From Actinernus sp. WN-2022 (Eukaryota; Cnidaria; Anthozoa; Actiniaria; Actinernidae), in the NCBI GenBank assembly GCA_030867875.1, contig JAOWCC010001589.1, positions 145,673,745 through 145,737,744 on the forward strand: a stretch of DNA of 64,000 nt, read 5' to 3'. Positions within the stretch are counted from its first letter, which is position 1; each line of letters begins with the position of its first letter. The notes under the pieces were generated by a model that did not search any database, was not told the origin of the DNA, and saw nothing but the letters and a program-made list of their open reading frames with translations. Positions 10,691 through 23,985 of the stretch are shown here, one piece after another. Both the position numbers and the translations under genes were made by a program.

Positions 10691-11019
10691 ACACCATATC
10701 GGCGGCCCGGTGGACCGCCACCAGAACGTTGGCGTCCATGCTATTCGCATGGACTATGACACACCCGTCCCCTGCCTTCCTGCAAGAATGATTTATACGA
10801 TTGATAAGTTATTGGGAATATCGGTAAGGGTTACAGTTGTGTGGTATTGCGTTTATGCATTGTAGCGAAATGAAGTAGAAAACGTACCAGCAAGCCCCCA
10901 CAGGGAAAGCCCTGTGGCGAAGGCCAAGCGGACACACCCCTCACAGAATGTGTGCCCACAGTTACTCAATGTAAAGGTCGGCTCTGGTATCGACTTGCAT
11001 AGTACACAAGAGTTAACGG
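10680..11019 (-). CDS. RING-finger-like two-exon fragment, array unit 1
   Basis: Exon 1 is 11019-10888: acceptor CTATCTATACAG, donor CTTGCTG|GTACGT, 132 nt. It encodes CVLCKSIPEPTFTLSNCGHT followed by FCEGCVRLAF, giving C-x2-C, C-x-H-x2-C-x2-C, the first six ligands of a C3HC4 RING (E3 ubiquitin ligase type). Exon 2, 10771-10680, joins in phase if the second AG (AAGGCAG) is used; it encodes DGCVIVHANSMDANVLVAVH and ends MVFNKK at a GTAAGA donor. The final C-x2-C of the RING is not in these exons. No start exon was found. The splice model is by eye. Confidence 0.45.
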
Positions 11020-14000
11020 CTGTATAGATAGGATGCAAGAAGAGAATATCTGTGAGGATACTGTACACAATCTTATAGTGTATCATTAAACAGTTTGGAC
11101 CTTACCTTGGTTCGACATGACGACGAATGAAGAAGGGTTTCACGTCCCTTCGTTTTATACTGAATTATTTGCATTGAATGCTCTTTTGTTCGGGTTACTT
11201 TGAAGTAATTACAGTGAGTTATCACGATCACTCGAGATTCATTTCAACAATGGTTTCTGTGTTTCGAAATAATCCTTGAGGTCCTCTTTGTTAAAACAAA
11301 ATACAGTGTACCTTTATTAACGTGTCTACGAATCAAAAATTAAGTTGATCTCATTTGAAAACCGTTTCGAATCAAGGAAGGGTGGCATTTTCAGTTAACC
11401 AATATCTCATCTCATTTCAGAGATATTGAGATTTTTTGCAATATGCAAATGAGATGAACTGTAATGTCATTTTGATGGACAGAAGTCTTGAGACAAATAA
11501 CACAATGAATAATATCTCTGAAAATTGTGGGTAAAAAACAATAAAGTTTGCACATATGTGGTACTAAGGAAAATACACATCACTGTGCTAATTACGTTGC
11601 CACGGAAACACTCTTGGTCCCATGTTTCTTCCGTGTGGAAAAACAATTTTGTAATTTCTCCTTCCTCGAAGACAATTTACTGCTGTGGGCACATCAGATG
11701 ACTCCAAGTCCATCAGTTTTGTGAGAAAATACATCAGTTCTCAGACCCCTACACTGTTAAGCTACCCACTTATGAAGCCCTCTAGAAATCCATCCTGATC
11801 ATACATGTATATTATAGTCCTCACTCACTTTCACAGCATGTCCTCATAACTAATACACAGTAAATGTACATGCTGTTTGTATTCTGACTGAATGACATGT
11901 GTCGATCCATGTACTGCCACTGGCTCTTATGCAATAATACACCATAAACACCCGTAGATAAGCTGTATGAAGCTTTTATTATGCGACGGTGCATATATTA
12001 CAATCAGGTTCAAATCGCATCCGATTGTGTAATATAGCAATTTAAGCATAAGCATTGAAAAAAAACACGCAGTTTGAAAGAATTAAAGCAAAAACTCTTC
12101 AAGGCCCACCCTAGACCTAATATATTAGAATTTCGTGAATATTTAAACGTGATTAAGCTTATTTGCCTTCCAAAACATGCTGATTCGCAGCGCTTGTCAA
12201 AGCATGCATCTAAACAACCAGGAATCCTTCGCAATTTTACACGTGGGAGATTGGCACTAGTTAATGAAAATCCAAGATGGCGGACCTCAGACCTACTCGT
12301 GCTAGAGAGGCTGTCCCATACAGCCTGGCAAAACGAGGGCCAAGTGGCAAATAAATAAAGTGAATAGTATCTCATTCTTTGTGCTTACCTGGTTCATTCT
12401 TTGTCTTGTACCTCTCAGCACTACATTTGGCGCAAGAAGTCAGGTGGCTGTATGTATTTATAAGCGTTGCTATCACGAAACAGAATGCAGTCTTTTGGAT
12501 AGTAGTGATATGTTACAGTATCAACAAGAAATGGCCGTATGAGAGCACACGCATCATCATAATTAGAGGGTAGAAGGTTGCTAGGAGGAAGTAATGACTT
12601 TTGAAGTTGAAGTTGGTGGGAGAGGCTTTCTTTGCTAGTTTCTAGTTTACAGAAAACCATAGAAACTGCACTGCAACGGCTTGCATTAAAGTGACATTGC
12701 TGAGGCAAAGTAGCAGGACTTATCCCTACAAGTGTGTTTCAAAAGTCACATTCATATTCTCGCATTGATTTGGCTGCGGCAGGCAGCAGTTCCCTTAGCC
12801 TGTTGAAGATAAAAATTGAGAGACAGCAGCACCTGTTCGCACAACTCAAACCTTACATCAGTTTCAGAGTCAGATAAATCCAATTCTGCACCTTGCACTT
12901 CAGAATAAGTCTATAAGTTAAGTGAAATTAAGACTTAGCAGATTTCATTTAATCAGTAGTGAATATACACCTGAATTACCAAAATTGTATTGCTTAATTT
13001 ATAAAAATGAAGAAAAAGGTTATAATTACCACAACTACTATAACCACAGCTTGGAGGACATTTTGCCACGCCCATGATATTTTTAAAGTTGTAGGATTCG
13101 GTATAATTAGTGGTAAGCCAAAAAAACCTTTGATTCGTATCCCTCCCCCCAAATACCCTGAGAAATACGAATAGAAGTTACTAAAGTTTTGGTAGTAAAG
13201 TAAGGTACAACGACTTGAGAAATACGAATATAAGTTACTAAAGTTTTGGTAGTAAAGCAATGTACGACTCACTCACTTTGATGAGAAGGAAAGACTTTGG
13301 CGGGGGGAAAATATTAGGCGGGGGGGAAATATTAGGCGTGAAGAAACTTGTTTGGTCGGGACAACGAGCCAACCCAAATCATTATTACCCTGAGGAATAA
13401 GGATACTTTAGTAAAAAAAAAAGACTGTGGACTCAGACGGGTAAAAAGCTAATTAACCCACACAGTGAACCATTATTGCTAGATCCTAATAGGCAAAACA
13501 CGAAGTTGGAAAAAAACCAGTCAGAGGTTGATAACGTGCACAACTATTGCGAATTAAGTATTAACCACTCCAAGTCTATGATAAAATACACGAAGTCATG
13601 TAAACAGTTATTTTCATTTATTATATTTTTAAAATCAATTGTCAATTCCTACAAAGAATGGAGAAAACGATGATTAGATGGATAAAGTAGAGTCTGTTTA
13701 GTATAGTGGGGAGCAAAATGGCTCTGGTTTCTCTACGCGTGTTTCTCTGATGAAATGTTCTTACACTTTTAACGTCCTTAAACGGTAAGCAAAGGGGTAA
13801 CGATCTAAGAAGGGTACTCGTGGCTACGGTTAAGTCGGTAATATCTGTCGAATCACTCCTAACTATGTAAACCAAACATGCATCACGCTATTTCTTCATC
13901 CTGACTAAAGTGAAAGAGATACGTTTTTTACTCTAAGATTAAGAACAAGATTTACCGGTTATTTTGTGGTGTAACATGTCACTGAAAAAGAAGAAGAACG

Positions 14001-14286
14001 ACGGATTAGAAATTTATAACAGGTATGGTGTTAATGTATTTTGCGCTTACTGTGACCATTACATTGATTTTATCTTACCTTCTTGTTAAACACCATATCG
14101 GCGGCCCGGTGGACCGCCACCAGAACGTTGGCGTCCATGCTATTCGCATGGACTATGACACACCCGTCCCCTGCCTTCCTGCAAGAATGATTTATACGAT
14201 TGATAAGTTATTGGGAATATCGGTAAGGGTTACAGTTGTGTGGTATTGCGTTTATGCATTGTAGCGAAATGAAGTAGAAAACGTAC

Positions 14287-14418
14287 CAGCAAGCCCCCAC
14301 AGGGAAAGCCCTGTGGCGAAGGCCAAGCGGACACACCCCTCACAGAATGTGTGCCCACAGTTACTCAATGTAAAGGTCGGCTCTGGTATCGACTTGCATA
14401 GTACACAAGAGTTAACGG
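14287..14418 (-). CDS. RING-like exon, array unit 2
   Basis: Duplicate of the unit 1 exon with intact splice sites and unchanged zinc ligands. Confidence 0.45.
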
Positions 14419-17400
14419 CTGTATAGATAGGATGCAAGAAGAGAATATCTGTGAGGATACTGTACACAATCTTATAGTGTATCATTAAACAGTTTGGACC
14501 TTACCTTGGTTCGACATGACGACGAATGAAGAAGGGTTTCACGTCCCTTCGTTTTATACTGAATTATTTGCATTGAATGCTCTTTTGTTCGGGTTACTTT
14601 GAAGTAATTACAGTGAGTTATCACGATCACTCGAGATTCATTTCAACAATGGTTTCTGTGTTTCGAAATAATCCTTGAGGTCCTCTTTGTTAAAACAAAA
14701 TACAGTGTACCTTTATTAACGTGTCTACGAATCAAAAATTAAGTTGATCTCATTTGAAAACCGTTTCGAATCAAGGAAGGGTGGCATTTTCAGTTAACCA
14801 ATATCTCATCTCATTTCAGAGATATTGAGATTTTTTGCAATATGCAAATGAGATGAACTGTAATGTCATTTTGATGGACAGAAGTCTTGAGACAAATAAC
14901 ACAATGAATAATATCTCTGAAAATTGTGGGTAAAAAACAATAAAGTTTGCACATATGTGGTACTAAGGAAAATACACATCACTGTGCTAATTACGTTGCC
15001 ACGGAAACACTCTTGGTCCCATGTTTCTTCCGTGTGGAAAAACAATTTTGTAATTTCTCCTTCCTCGAAGACAATTTACTGCTGTGGGCACATCAGATGA
15101 CTCCAAGTCCATCAGTTTTGTGAGAAAATACATCAGTTCTCAGACCCCTACACTGTTAAGCTACCCACTTATGAAGCCCTCTAGAAATCCATCCTGATCA
15201 TACATGTATATTATAGTCCTCACTCACTTTCACAGCATGTCCTCATAACTAATACACAGTAAATGTACATGCTGTTTGTATTCTGACTGAATGACATGTG
15301 TCGATCCATGTACTGCCACTGGCTCTTATGCAATAATACACCATAAACACCCGTAGATAAGCTGTATGAAGCTTTTATTATGCGACGGTGCATATATTAC
15401 AATCAGGTTCAAATCGCATCCGATTGTGTAATATAGCAATTTAAGCATAAGCATTGAAAAAAAACACGCAGTTTGAAAGAATTAAAGCAAAAACTCTTCA
15501 AGGCCCACCCTAGACCTAATATATTAGAATTTCGTGAATATTTAAACGTGATTAAGCTTATTTGCCTTCCAAAACATGCTGATTCGCAGCGCTTGTCAAA
15601 GCATGCATCTAAACAACCAGGAATCCTTCGCAATTTTACACGTGGGAGATTGGCACTAGTTAATGAAAATCCAAGATGGCGGACCTCAGACCTACTCGTG
15701 CTAGAGAGGCTGTCCCATACAGCCTGGCAAAACGAGGGCCAAGTGGCAAATAAATAAAGTGAATAGTATCTCATTCTTTGTGCTTACCTGGTTCATTCTT
15801 TGTCTTGTACCTCTCAGCACTACATTTGGCGCAAGAAGTCAGGTGGCTGTATGTATTTATAAGCGTTGCTATCACGAAACAGAATGCAGTCTTTTGGATA
15901 GTAGTGATATGTTACAGTATCAACAAGAAATGGCCGTATGAGAGCACACGCATCATCATAATTAGAGGGTAGAAGGTTGCTAGGAGGAAGTAATGACTTT
16001 TGAAGTTGAAGTTGGTGGGAGAGGCTTTCTTTGCTAGTTTCTAGTTTACAGAAAACCATAGAAACTGCACTGCAACGGCTTGCATTAAAGTGACATTGCT
16101 GAGGCAAAGTAGCAGGACTTATCCCTACAAGTGTGTTTCAAAAGTCACATTCATATTCTCGCATTGATTTGGCTGCGGCAGGCAGCAGTTCCCTTAGCCT
16201 GTTGAAGATAAAAATTGAGAGACAGCAGCACCTGTTCGCACAACTCAAACCTTACATCAGTTTCAGAGTCAGATAAATCCAATTCTGCACCTTGCACTTC
16301 AGAATAAGTCTATAAGTTAAGTGAAATTAAGACTTAGCAGATTTCATTTAATCAGTAGTGAATATACACCTGAATTACCAAAATTGTATTGCTTAATTTA
16401 TAAAAATGAAGAAAAAGGTTATAATTACCACAACTACTATAACCACAGCTTGGAGGACATTTTGCCACGCCCATGATATTTTTAAAGTTGTAGGATTCGG
16501 TATAATTAGTGGTAAGCCAAAAAAACCTTTGATTCGTATCCCTCCCCCCAAATACCCTGAGAAATACGAATAGAAGTTACTAAAGTTTTGGTAGTAAAGT
16601 AAGGTACAACGACTTGAGAAATACGAATATAAGTTACTAAAGTTTTGGTAGTAAAGCAATGTACGACTCACTCACTTTGATGAGAAGGAAAGACTTTGGC
16701 GGGGGGAAAATATTAGGCGGGGGGAAAATATTAGGCGGGGGGGAAATATTAGGCGTGAAGAAACTTGTTTGGTCGGGACAACGAGCCAACCCAAATCATT
16801 ATTACCCTGAGGAATAAGGATACTTTAGTAAAAAAAAAAGACTGTGGACTCAGACGGGTAAAAAGCTAATTAACCCACACAGTGAACCATTATTGCTAGA
16901 TCCTAATAGGCAAAACACGAAGTTGGAAAAAAACCAGTCAGAGGTTGATAACGTGCACAACTATTGCGAATTAAGTATTAACCACTCCAAGTCTATGATA
17001 AAATACACGAAGTCATGTAAACAGTTATTTTCATTTATTACATTTTTAAAATCAATTGTCAATTCCTGCAAAGAATGGAGAAAACGATGATTAGATGGAT
17101 AAAGTAGAGTCTGTTTAGTATAGTGGGGAGCAAAATGGCTCTGGTTTCTCTACGCGTGTTTCTCTGATGAAATGTTCTTACGCTTTTAACGTCCTTAAAC
17201 GGTAAGCAAAGGGGTAACGATCTAAGAAGGGTACTCGTGGCTACAGTTAAGTCGGTAATATCTGTCGAATCACTCCTAACTATGTAAACCAAACATGCAT
17301 CACGCTATTTCTTCATCCTGACTAAAGTGAAAGAGATACGTTTTTTACTCTAAGATTAAGAACAAGATTTACCGGTTATTTTGTGGTGTAACATGTCACT

Positions 17401-17703
17401 GAAAAAGAAGAAGAACGACGGATTAGAAATTTATAACAGGTATGGTGTTAATGTATTTTGCGCTTACTGTGACCATTACATTGATTTTATCTTACCTTCT
17501 TGTTAAACACCATATCGGCGGCCCGGTGGACCGCCACCAGAACGTTGGCGTCCATGCTATTCGCATGGACTATGACACACCCGTCCCCTGCCTTCCTGCA
17601 AGAATGATTTATACGATTGATAAGTTATTGGGAATATCGGTAAGGGTTACAGTTGTGTGGTATTGCGTTTATGCATTGTAGCGAAATGAAGTAGAAAACG
17701 TAC

Positions 17704-17835
17704 CAGCAAGCCCCCACAGGGAAAGCCCTGTGGCGAAGGCCAAGCGGACACACCCCTCACAGAATGTGTGCCCACAGTTACTCAATGTAAAGGTCGGCTC
17801 TGGTATCGACTTGCATAGTACACAAGAGTTAACGG
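17704..17835 (-). CDS. RING-like exon, array unit 3
   Basis: Duplicate of the unit 1 exon. The upstream intron has a one-base insertion (GAGGAATACTG) outside the exon; the exon itself is intact. Confidence 0.45.
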
Positions 17836-20800
17836 CTGTATAGATAGGATGCAAGAAGAGAATATCTGTGAGGAATACTGTACACAATCTTATAGTGTAT
17901 CATTAAACAGTTTGGACCTTACCTTGGTTCGACATGACGACGAATGAAGAAGGGTTTCACGTCCCTTCGTTTTATACTGAATTATTTGCATTGAATGCTC
18001 TTTTGTTCGGGTTACTTTGAAGTAATTACAGTGAGTTATCACGATCACTCGAGATTCATTTCAACAATGGTTTCTGTGTTTCGAAATAATCCTTGAGGTC
18101 CTCTTTGGTAAAAAAAAATACAGTGTACCTTTATTAACGTGTCTACGAATCAAAAATTAAGTTGATCTCATTTGAAAACCGTTTCGAATCAAGGAAGGGT
18201 GGCATTTTCAGTTACCCAATATCTCATCTCATTTCAGAGATATTGAGATGTTTTGCAATATACAAATGAGATGAACTGTAATGTCATTTTGATGGACAGA
18301 AGTCTTGAGACAAATAACACAATGAATAATATCTCTGAAAATAGTGGGTAAAAAACAATAAAGTTTGCACATATGTGGTACTAAGGAAAATACACATCAC
18401 TGTGCTAATTATGTTGCCACGGAAACACTCTTGGTCCCATGTTTCTTCCGTGTGGAAAAACAATTTTGTAATTTCTCCTTCCTCGAAGACAATTTACTGC
18501 TGTGGGCACATCAGATGACTCCAAGTCCATCAGTTTTGTGAGAAAATACATCAGTTCTCAGACCCCTACACTGTTAAGCTACCCACTTATGAAGCCCTCT
18601 AGAAATCCATCCTGATCATACATGTATATTATAGTCCTCACTCACTTTCACAGCATGTCCTCATAACTAATACACAGTAAATGTACATGCTGTTTGTATT
18701 CTGACTGAATGACATGTGTCGATCCATGTACTGCCACTGGCTCTTATGCAATAATACACCATAAACACCCGTAGATAAGCTGTATGAAGCTTTTATTATG
18801 CGACGGTACATATATTACAATCAGGTTCAAATCGCATCCGATTGTGTAATATAGCAATTTAAGCATAAGCATTGAAAAAAAACACGCCGTTTGAAAGAAT
18901 TAAAGCAAAAACTCTTCAAGGCCCACCCTAGACCTAATATATTAGAATTTCGTGAATATTTAAACGTGATTAAGCTTATTTGCCTTCCAAAACATGCTGA
19001 TTCGCAGCGCTTGTCAAAGCATGCATCTAAACAACCAGGAATCCTTCGCAATTTTACACGTGGGAGATTGGCACTAGTTAATGAAAATCCAAGATGGCGG
19101 ACCTCAGACCTACTCGTGCTAGAGAGGCTGTCCCATACAGCCTGGCAAAACGAGGGCCAAGTGGCAAATAAATAAAGTGAATAGTATCTCATTCTTTGTG
19201 CTTACCTGGCTCATTCTTTGTCTTGTACCTCTCAGCACTACATTTGGCGCAAGAAGTCAGGTGGCTGTATGTATTTATAAGCGTTGCTATCACGAAACAG
19301 AATGCAGTCTTTTGGATAGTAGTGATATGTTACAGTATCAACAAGAAATGGCCGTATGAGAGCACACGCATCATCATAATTAGAGGGTAGAAGGTTGCTA
19401 GGAGGAAGTAATGACTTTTGAAGTTGAAGTTGGTGGGAGAGGCTTTCTTTGCTAGTTTCTAGTTTACAGAAAACCATAGAAACTGCACTGCAACGGCTTG
19501 CATTAAAGTGACATTGCTGAGGCAAAGTAGCAGGACTTATCCCTACAAGTGTGTTTCAAAAGTCACATTCATATTCTCGCATTGATTTGGCTGCGGCAGG
19601 CAGCAGTTCCCTTAGCCTGTTGAAGATAAAAATTGAGAGACAGCAGCACCTGTTCGCACAACTCAAACCTTACATCAGTTTCAGAGTCAGATAAATCCAA
19701 TTCTGCACCTTGCACTTCAGAATAAGTCTATAAGTTAAGTGAAATTAAGACTTAGCAGATTTCATTTAATCAGTAGTGAATATACACCTGAATTACCAAA
19801 ATTGTATTGCTTAATTTATAAAAATGAAGAAAAAGGTTATAATTACCACAACTACTATAACCACAGCTTGGAGGACATTTTGCCACGCCCATGATATTTT
19901 TAAAGTTGTAGGATTCGGTATAATTAGTGGTAAGCCAAAAAAACCTTTGATTCGTATCCCTCCCCCCAAATACCCTGAGAAATACGAATAGAAGTTACTA
20001 AAGTTTTGGTAGTAAAGTAAGGTACAACGACCTGAGAAATACGAATATAAGTTACTAAAGTTTTGGTAGTAAAGCAATGTACGACTCACTCACTTTGATG
20101 AGAAGGAAAGACTTTGGCGGGGGGAAAATATTAGGCGTGAAGAAACTTGTTTGGTCGGGACAACGAGCCAACCCAAATCATTATTACCCTGAGGAATAAG
20201 GATACTTTAGTAAAAAAAAAAGACTCTGGACTCAGACGGGTAAAAAGCTAATTAACCCACACAGTGAACCATTATTGCTAGATCCTAATAGGCAAAACAC
20301 GAAGTTGGAAAAAAACCAGTCAGAGGTTGATAACGTGCACAACTATTGCGAATTAAGTATTAACCACTCCAAGTCTATGATAAAATACACGAAGTCATGT
20401 AAACAGTTATTTTCATTTATTATATTTTTAAAATCAATTGTCAATTCCTGCAAAGAATGGAGAAAACGATGATTAGATGGATAAAGTAGAGTCTGTTTAG
20501 TATAGTGGGGAGCAAAATGGCTCTGGTTTCTCTACGCGTGTTTCTCTGATGAAATGTTCTTACGCTTTTAACGTCCTTAAACGGTAAGCAAGGGGGTAAC
20601 GATCTAAGAAGGGTACTCATGGCTACGGTTAAGTCGGTAATATCTGTCGAATCACTCCTAACTATGTAAACCAAACATGCATCACGCTATTTCTTTATCC
20701 TGACTAAAGTGAAAGAGATACGTTTTTTACTCTAAGATTAAGAACAAGATTTACCGGTTATTTTGTGGTGTAACATGTCACTGAAAAAGAAGAAGAACGA

Positions 20801-21084
20801 CGGATTAGAAATTTATAACAGGTATGGTGTTAATGTATTTTGCGCTTACTGTGACCATTACATTGATTTTATCTTACCTTCTTGTTAAACACCATATCGG
20901 CGGCCCGGTGGACCGCCACCGAACGTTGGCGTCCATGCTATTCGCATGGACTATGACACACCCGTCCCCTGCCTTCCTGCAAGAATGATTTATACGATTG
21001 ATAAGTTATTGGGAATATCGGTAAGGGTTACAGTTGTGTGGTATTGCGTTTATGCATTGTAGCGAAATGAAGTAGAAAACGTAC

Positions 21085-21216
21085 CAGCAAGCCCCCACAG
21101 GGAAAGCCCTGTGGCGAAGGCCAAGCGGACACACCCCTCACAGAATGTGTGCCCACAGTTACTCAATGTAAAGGTCGGCTCTGGTATCGACTTGCATAGT
21201 ACACAAGAGTTAACGG
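21085..21216 (-). CDS. RING-like exon, array unit 4
   Basis: Duplicate of the unit 1 exon, intact. The partial fifth unit ends before this position, so the window holds four copies in total. Confidence 0.45.
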
Positions 21217-22749
21217 CTGTATAGATAGGATGCAAGAAGAGAATATCTGTGAGGATACTGTACACAATCTTATAGTGTATCATTAAACAGTTTGGACCTT
21301 ACCTTGGTTCGACATGACGACGAATGAAGAAGGGTTTCACGTCCCTTCGTTTTATACTGAATTATTTGCATTGAATGCTCTTTTGTTCTGGTTACTTTGA
21401 AGTAATTACAGTGAGTTATCACGATCACTCGAGATTCATTTCAACAATGGTTTCTGTGTTTCGAAATAATCCTTGAGGTCCTCTTTGGTAAAAAAAAATA
21501 CAGTGTACCTTTATTAACGTGTCTACGAATCAAAAATTAAGTTGATCTCATTTGAAAACCGTTTCGAATCAAGGAAGGGTGGCATTTTCAGTTACCCAAT
21601 ATCTCATCTCATTTCAGAGATATTGAGATGTTTTGCAATATACAAATGAGATGAACTGTAATGTCATTTTGATGGACAGAAGTCTTGAGACAAATAACAC
21701 AATGAATAATATCTCTGAAAATAGTGGGTAAAAAACAATAAAGTTTGCACATATGTGGTACTAAGGAAAATACACATCACTGTGCTAATTATGTTGCCAC
21801 GGAAACACTCTTGGTCCCATGTTTCTTCCGTGTGGAAAAACAATTTTGTAATTTCTCCTTCCTCGAAGACAATTTACTGCTGTGGGCACATCAGATGACT
21901 CCAAGTCCATCAGTTTTGTGAGAAAATACATCAGTTCTCAGACCCCTACACTGTTAAGCTACCCACTTATGAAGCCCTCTAGAAATCCATCCTGATCATA
22001 CATGTATATTATAGTCCTCACTCACTTTCACAGCATGTCCTCATAACTAATACACAGTAAATGTACATGCTGTTTGTATTCTGACTGAATGACATGTGTC
22101 GATCCATGTACTGCCACTGGCTCTTATGCAATAATACACCATAAACACCCGTAGATAAGCTGTATGAAGCTTTTATTATGCGACGGTACATATATTACAA
22201 TCAGGTTCAAATCGCATCCGATTGTGTAATATAGCAATTTAAGCATAAACACTGAAAGAAAACACGCAGTTTGAAAGAATTAAAGCAAAAACTCTTCAAG
22301 ACCCACCCTAGACCTAATATATTAGAATTTCGTGAATATTTAAACGTGATTAAGCTTATTTGCCTTCCAAAACATGCTGATTCGCAGCGCTTGTCAAAGC
22401 ATGCACCTAAACAACCAGGAATCCTTCGCAATTTTACACGTGGGAGATTGGCACTAGTTAATAAAAATCCAAGATGTCGGACCTCAGACCTACTCGTGCT
22501 AGAGAGGCTGTCCCATACAGCCTGGCAAAACGAGGGCCAAGTGACAAATAAATGAAGTGCTTAGCTGGCTCATCCTTTGACTTGTACCTCTCAGCATTAC
22601 ATTTGGCGCAAGAAGTCAGGTGGCTGTATGTATTTATAAGCGTTGCTATCACGAAATAGAATGCAGACTTTCGGACAGTAGTGATATGTTACAGTATCAA
22701 CAAGAAATGGCCGTATGAGAGCATAAGCATCATCATAATTAGAGGTCAG

Positions 22750-22870
22750 AATCGACCGGTACGAAAGTGGTACAAAAGCGGTACAAAGACGAAAAACCGG
22801 TACAAGACGTGGTACAAAGACGAAAAAGCGGTACAGAGGTGGTACAAGGACGAAAAGTCGAGAGTTAGAA
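22750..22870. repeat. GGTACAAA-rich degenerate repeat
   Basis: Repeated words GTGGTACAAAGACGAAAAA and CGGTACAAAGACG directly after the tandem array breaks off. A related short run (GTGGTACAAAGTGGTACAAG) occurs at about 23989. The plus-strand frame across it (W-Y-K-D-E-K repeats) reflects the repetition. Confidence 0.7.
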
Positions 22871-22899
22871 AAAAAATCAAAAATTACTTAATGGCACAC

Positions 22900-23985
22900 T
22901 ACTTTGGTGTCACCTTTCAGATGAAATATTTTTTTTTGCGGTTAGACGACATTTTCTGTAGGGCTTAGGTGGGAGTGGTACCATATGAAAGGTGTCGTCC
23001 AGCTGATGACGATGAACGAGTCAGATTTGAGATTAGACCTTTGGTTGCCATGGAAACTCAATTGGTATATCGCGAAATTAGCAGAAAATATGTAGTCTCA
23101 AATGGCTTGATATGCCAAGAAATGCAAAAATAAAATTTGATTTTTGTTAGGAAAATTATAAATTGATAAAGGAGCAATTATTTTTCAAATATTTTGCCTT
23201 TTTCCAGAATGGACTGATATGGCAAGAAATGCAAAAAAAAAATATGATCACTTTTGTTAGACTTCCGGTGTTGGACTTTTTTTTTCTTCGGTGCAAACCG
23301 GAAGTAAAATGGGAAATAGGGGGTTCAGGGAAACTGCTCCAGCTCCTTTAAGATTGAATCGAATCCTATACGATTGGTATTATATTGAAGCTGGGTAGAT
23401 GGGCTATCTTAACTCACAAACAGATCGACTAACATCTGCAAACGGTGGTACAAAAATATGGTACAAACGGCAATAAAAAAATACATAATCCCAAGTCGTA
23501 TGGAAATGGGATTTGTAGCATATAAAAGCGGCAAAGGAGCTGAGTACGACGAGCAAAAACAAAAGCGAAGTTCCTTCGAACGTTTCCGAGATGCACATCA
23601 AAACGTGCTGAAAATAGCGGCAAAATGGTCATTTTGGCACTTTTTCAGGTAAAATGGGGTCCACGCCAATTTTTATAACTCTCTTAATAACGAATCAAAA
23701 CCAATGAACTTGGTATTAAATGAAAGCTGGATAGACGCGCTACCTTAACTAAGAAGCTGATGCACCAACCTATGCAAACTCACGGACCTATTTGCTTTTG
23801 AACAAGTGGACGACGATCATAAGAAGGGTAAAAGTGAGTTTGGGGTAACTGCCACAGCTCCCTTAATTTATGCTCAAATCCCAAATAAATGGTGCAATCT
23901 GAAAGTTAGATAGCCAGGCTACCTTGACTCACAAACAGATCTACTAATCTATGCCAACTCACGGAGAGGTTAGGGTTTGAAAAAA
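22900..23985. repeat. Dispersed GAAAGCTGGATAGAC repeat family, several subunits
   Basis: Phrases such as AAAATGGGGTCCACGCC, CCAATGAACTTGGTAT, GAAAGCTGGATAGAC, GGCTACCTTAACT and AACAGATCGACTAAC recur here in at least three diverged subunits and again at 34862-35215 and 35868-36000. A perfect X-box GTTGCCATGGAAAC lies at 23044-23057. No coding frame is convincing. Confidence 0.75.

Larger units (their letters stand above)
7814..22746. repeat. Head-to-tail tandem array of ~3.4-kb units, 4.4 copies
   Basis: The phrase ACAGTGAGTTATCACGATC marks unit starts at 7814, 11211, 14610, 18028 and 21408, giving unit lengths of 3397, 3399, 3418 and 3380 bp and a fifth, partial copy of about 1.34 kb. Units look almost identical by eye. 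Copies 2 and 3 are closest in the first kilobase; copies 4 and 5 share variants such as GATGTTTTGCAATATAC and ATTATGTTGCC. The partial copy diverges more after about 22240 and lacks about 30 bp near 22556. Unit content: LINE 3' remnant, an X-box-like site, minus-strand exon candidates, an 18-bp nested repeat and a RING-type exon. Unequal exchange is the simplest origin; assembly duplication cannot be excluded. Confidence 0.97.
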
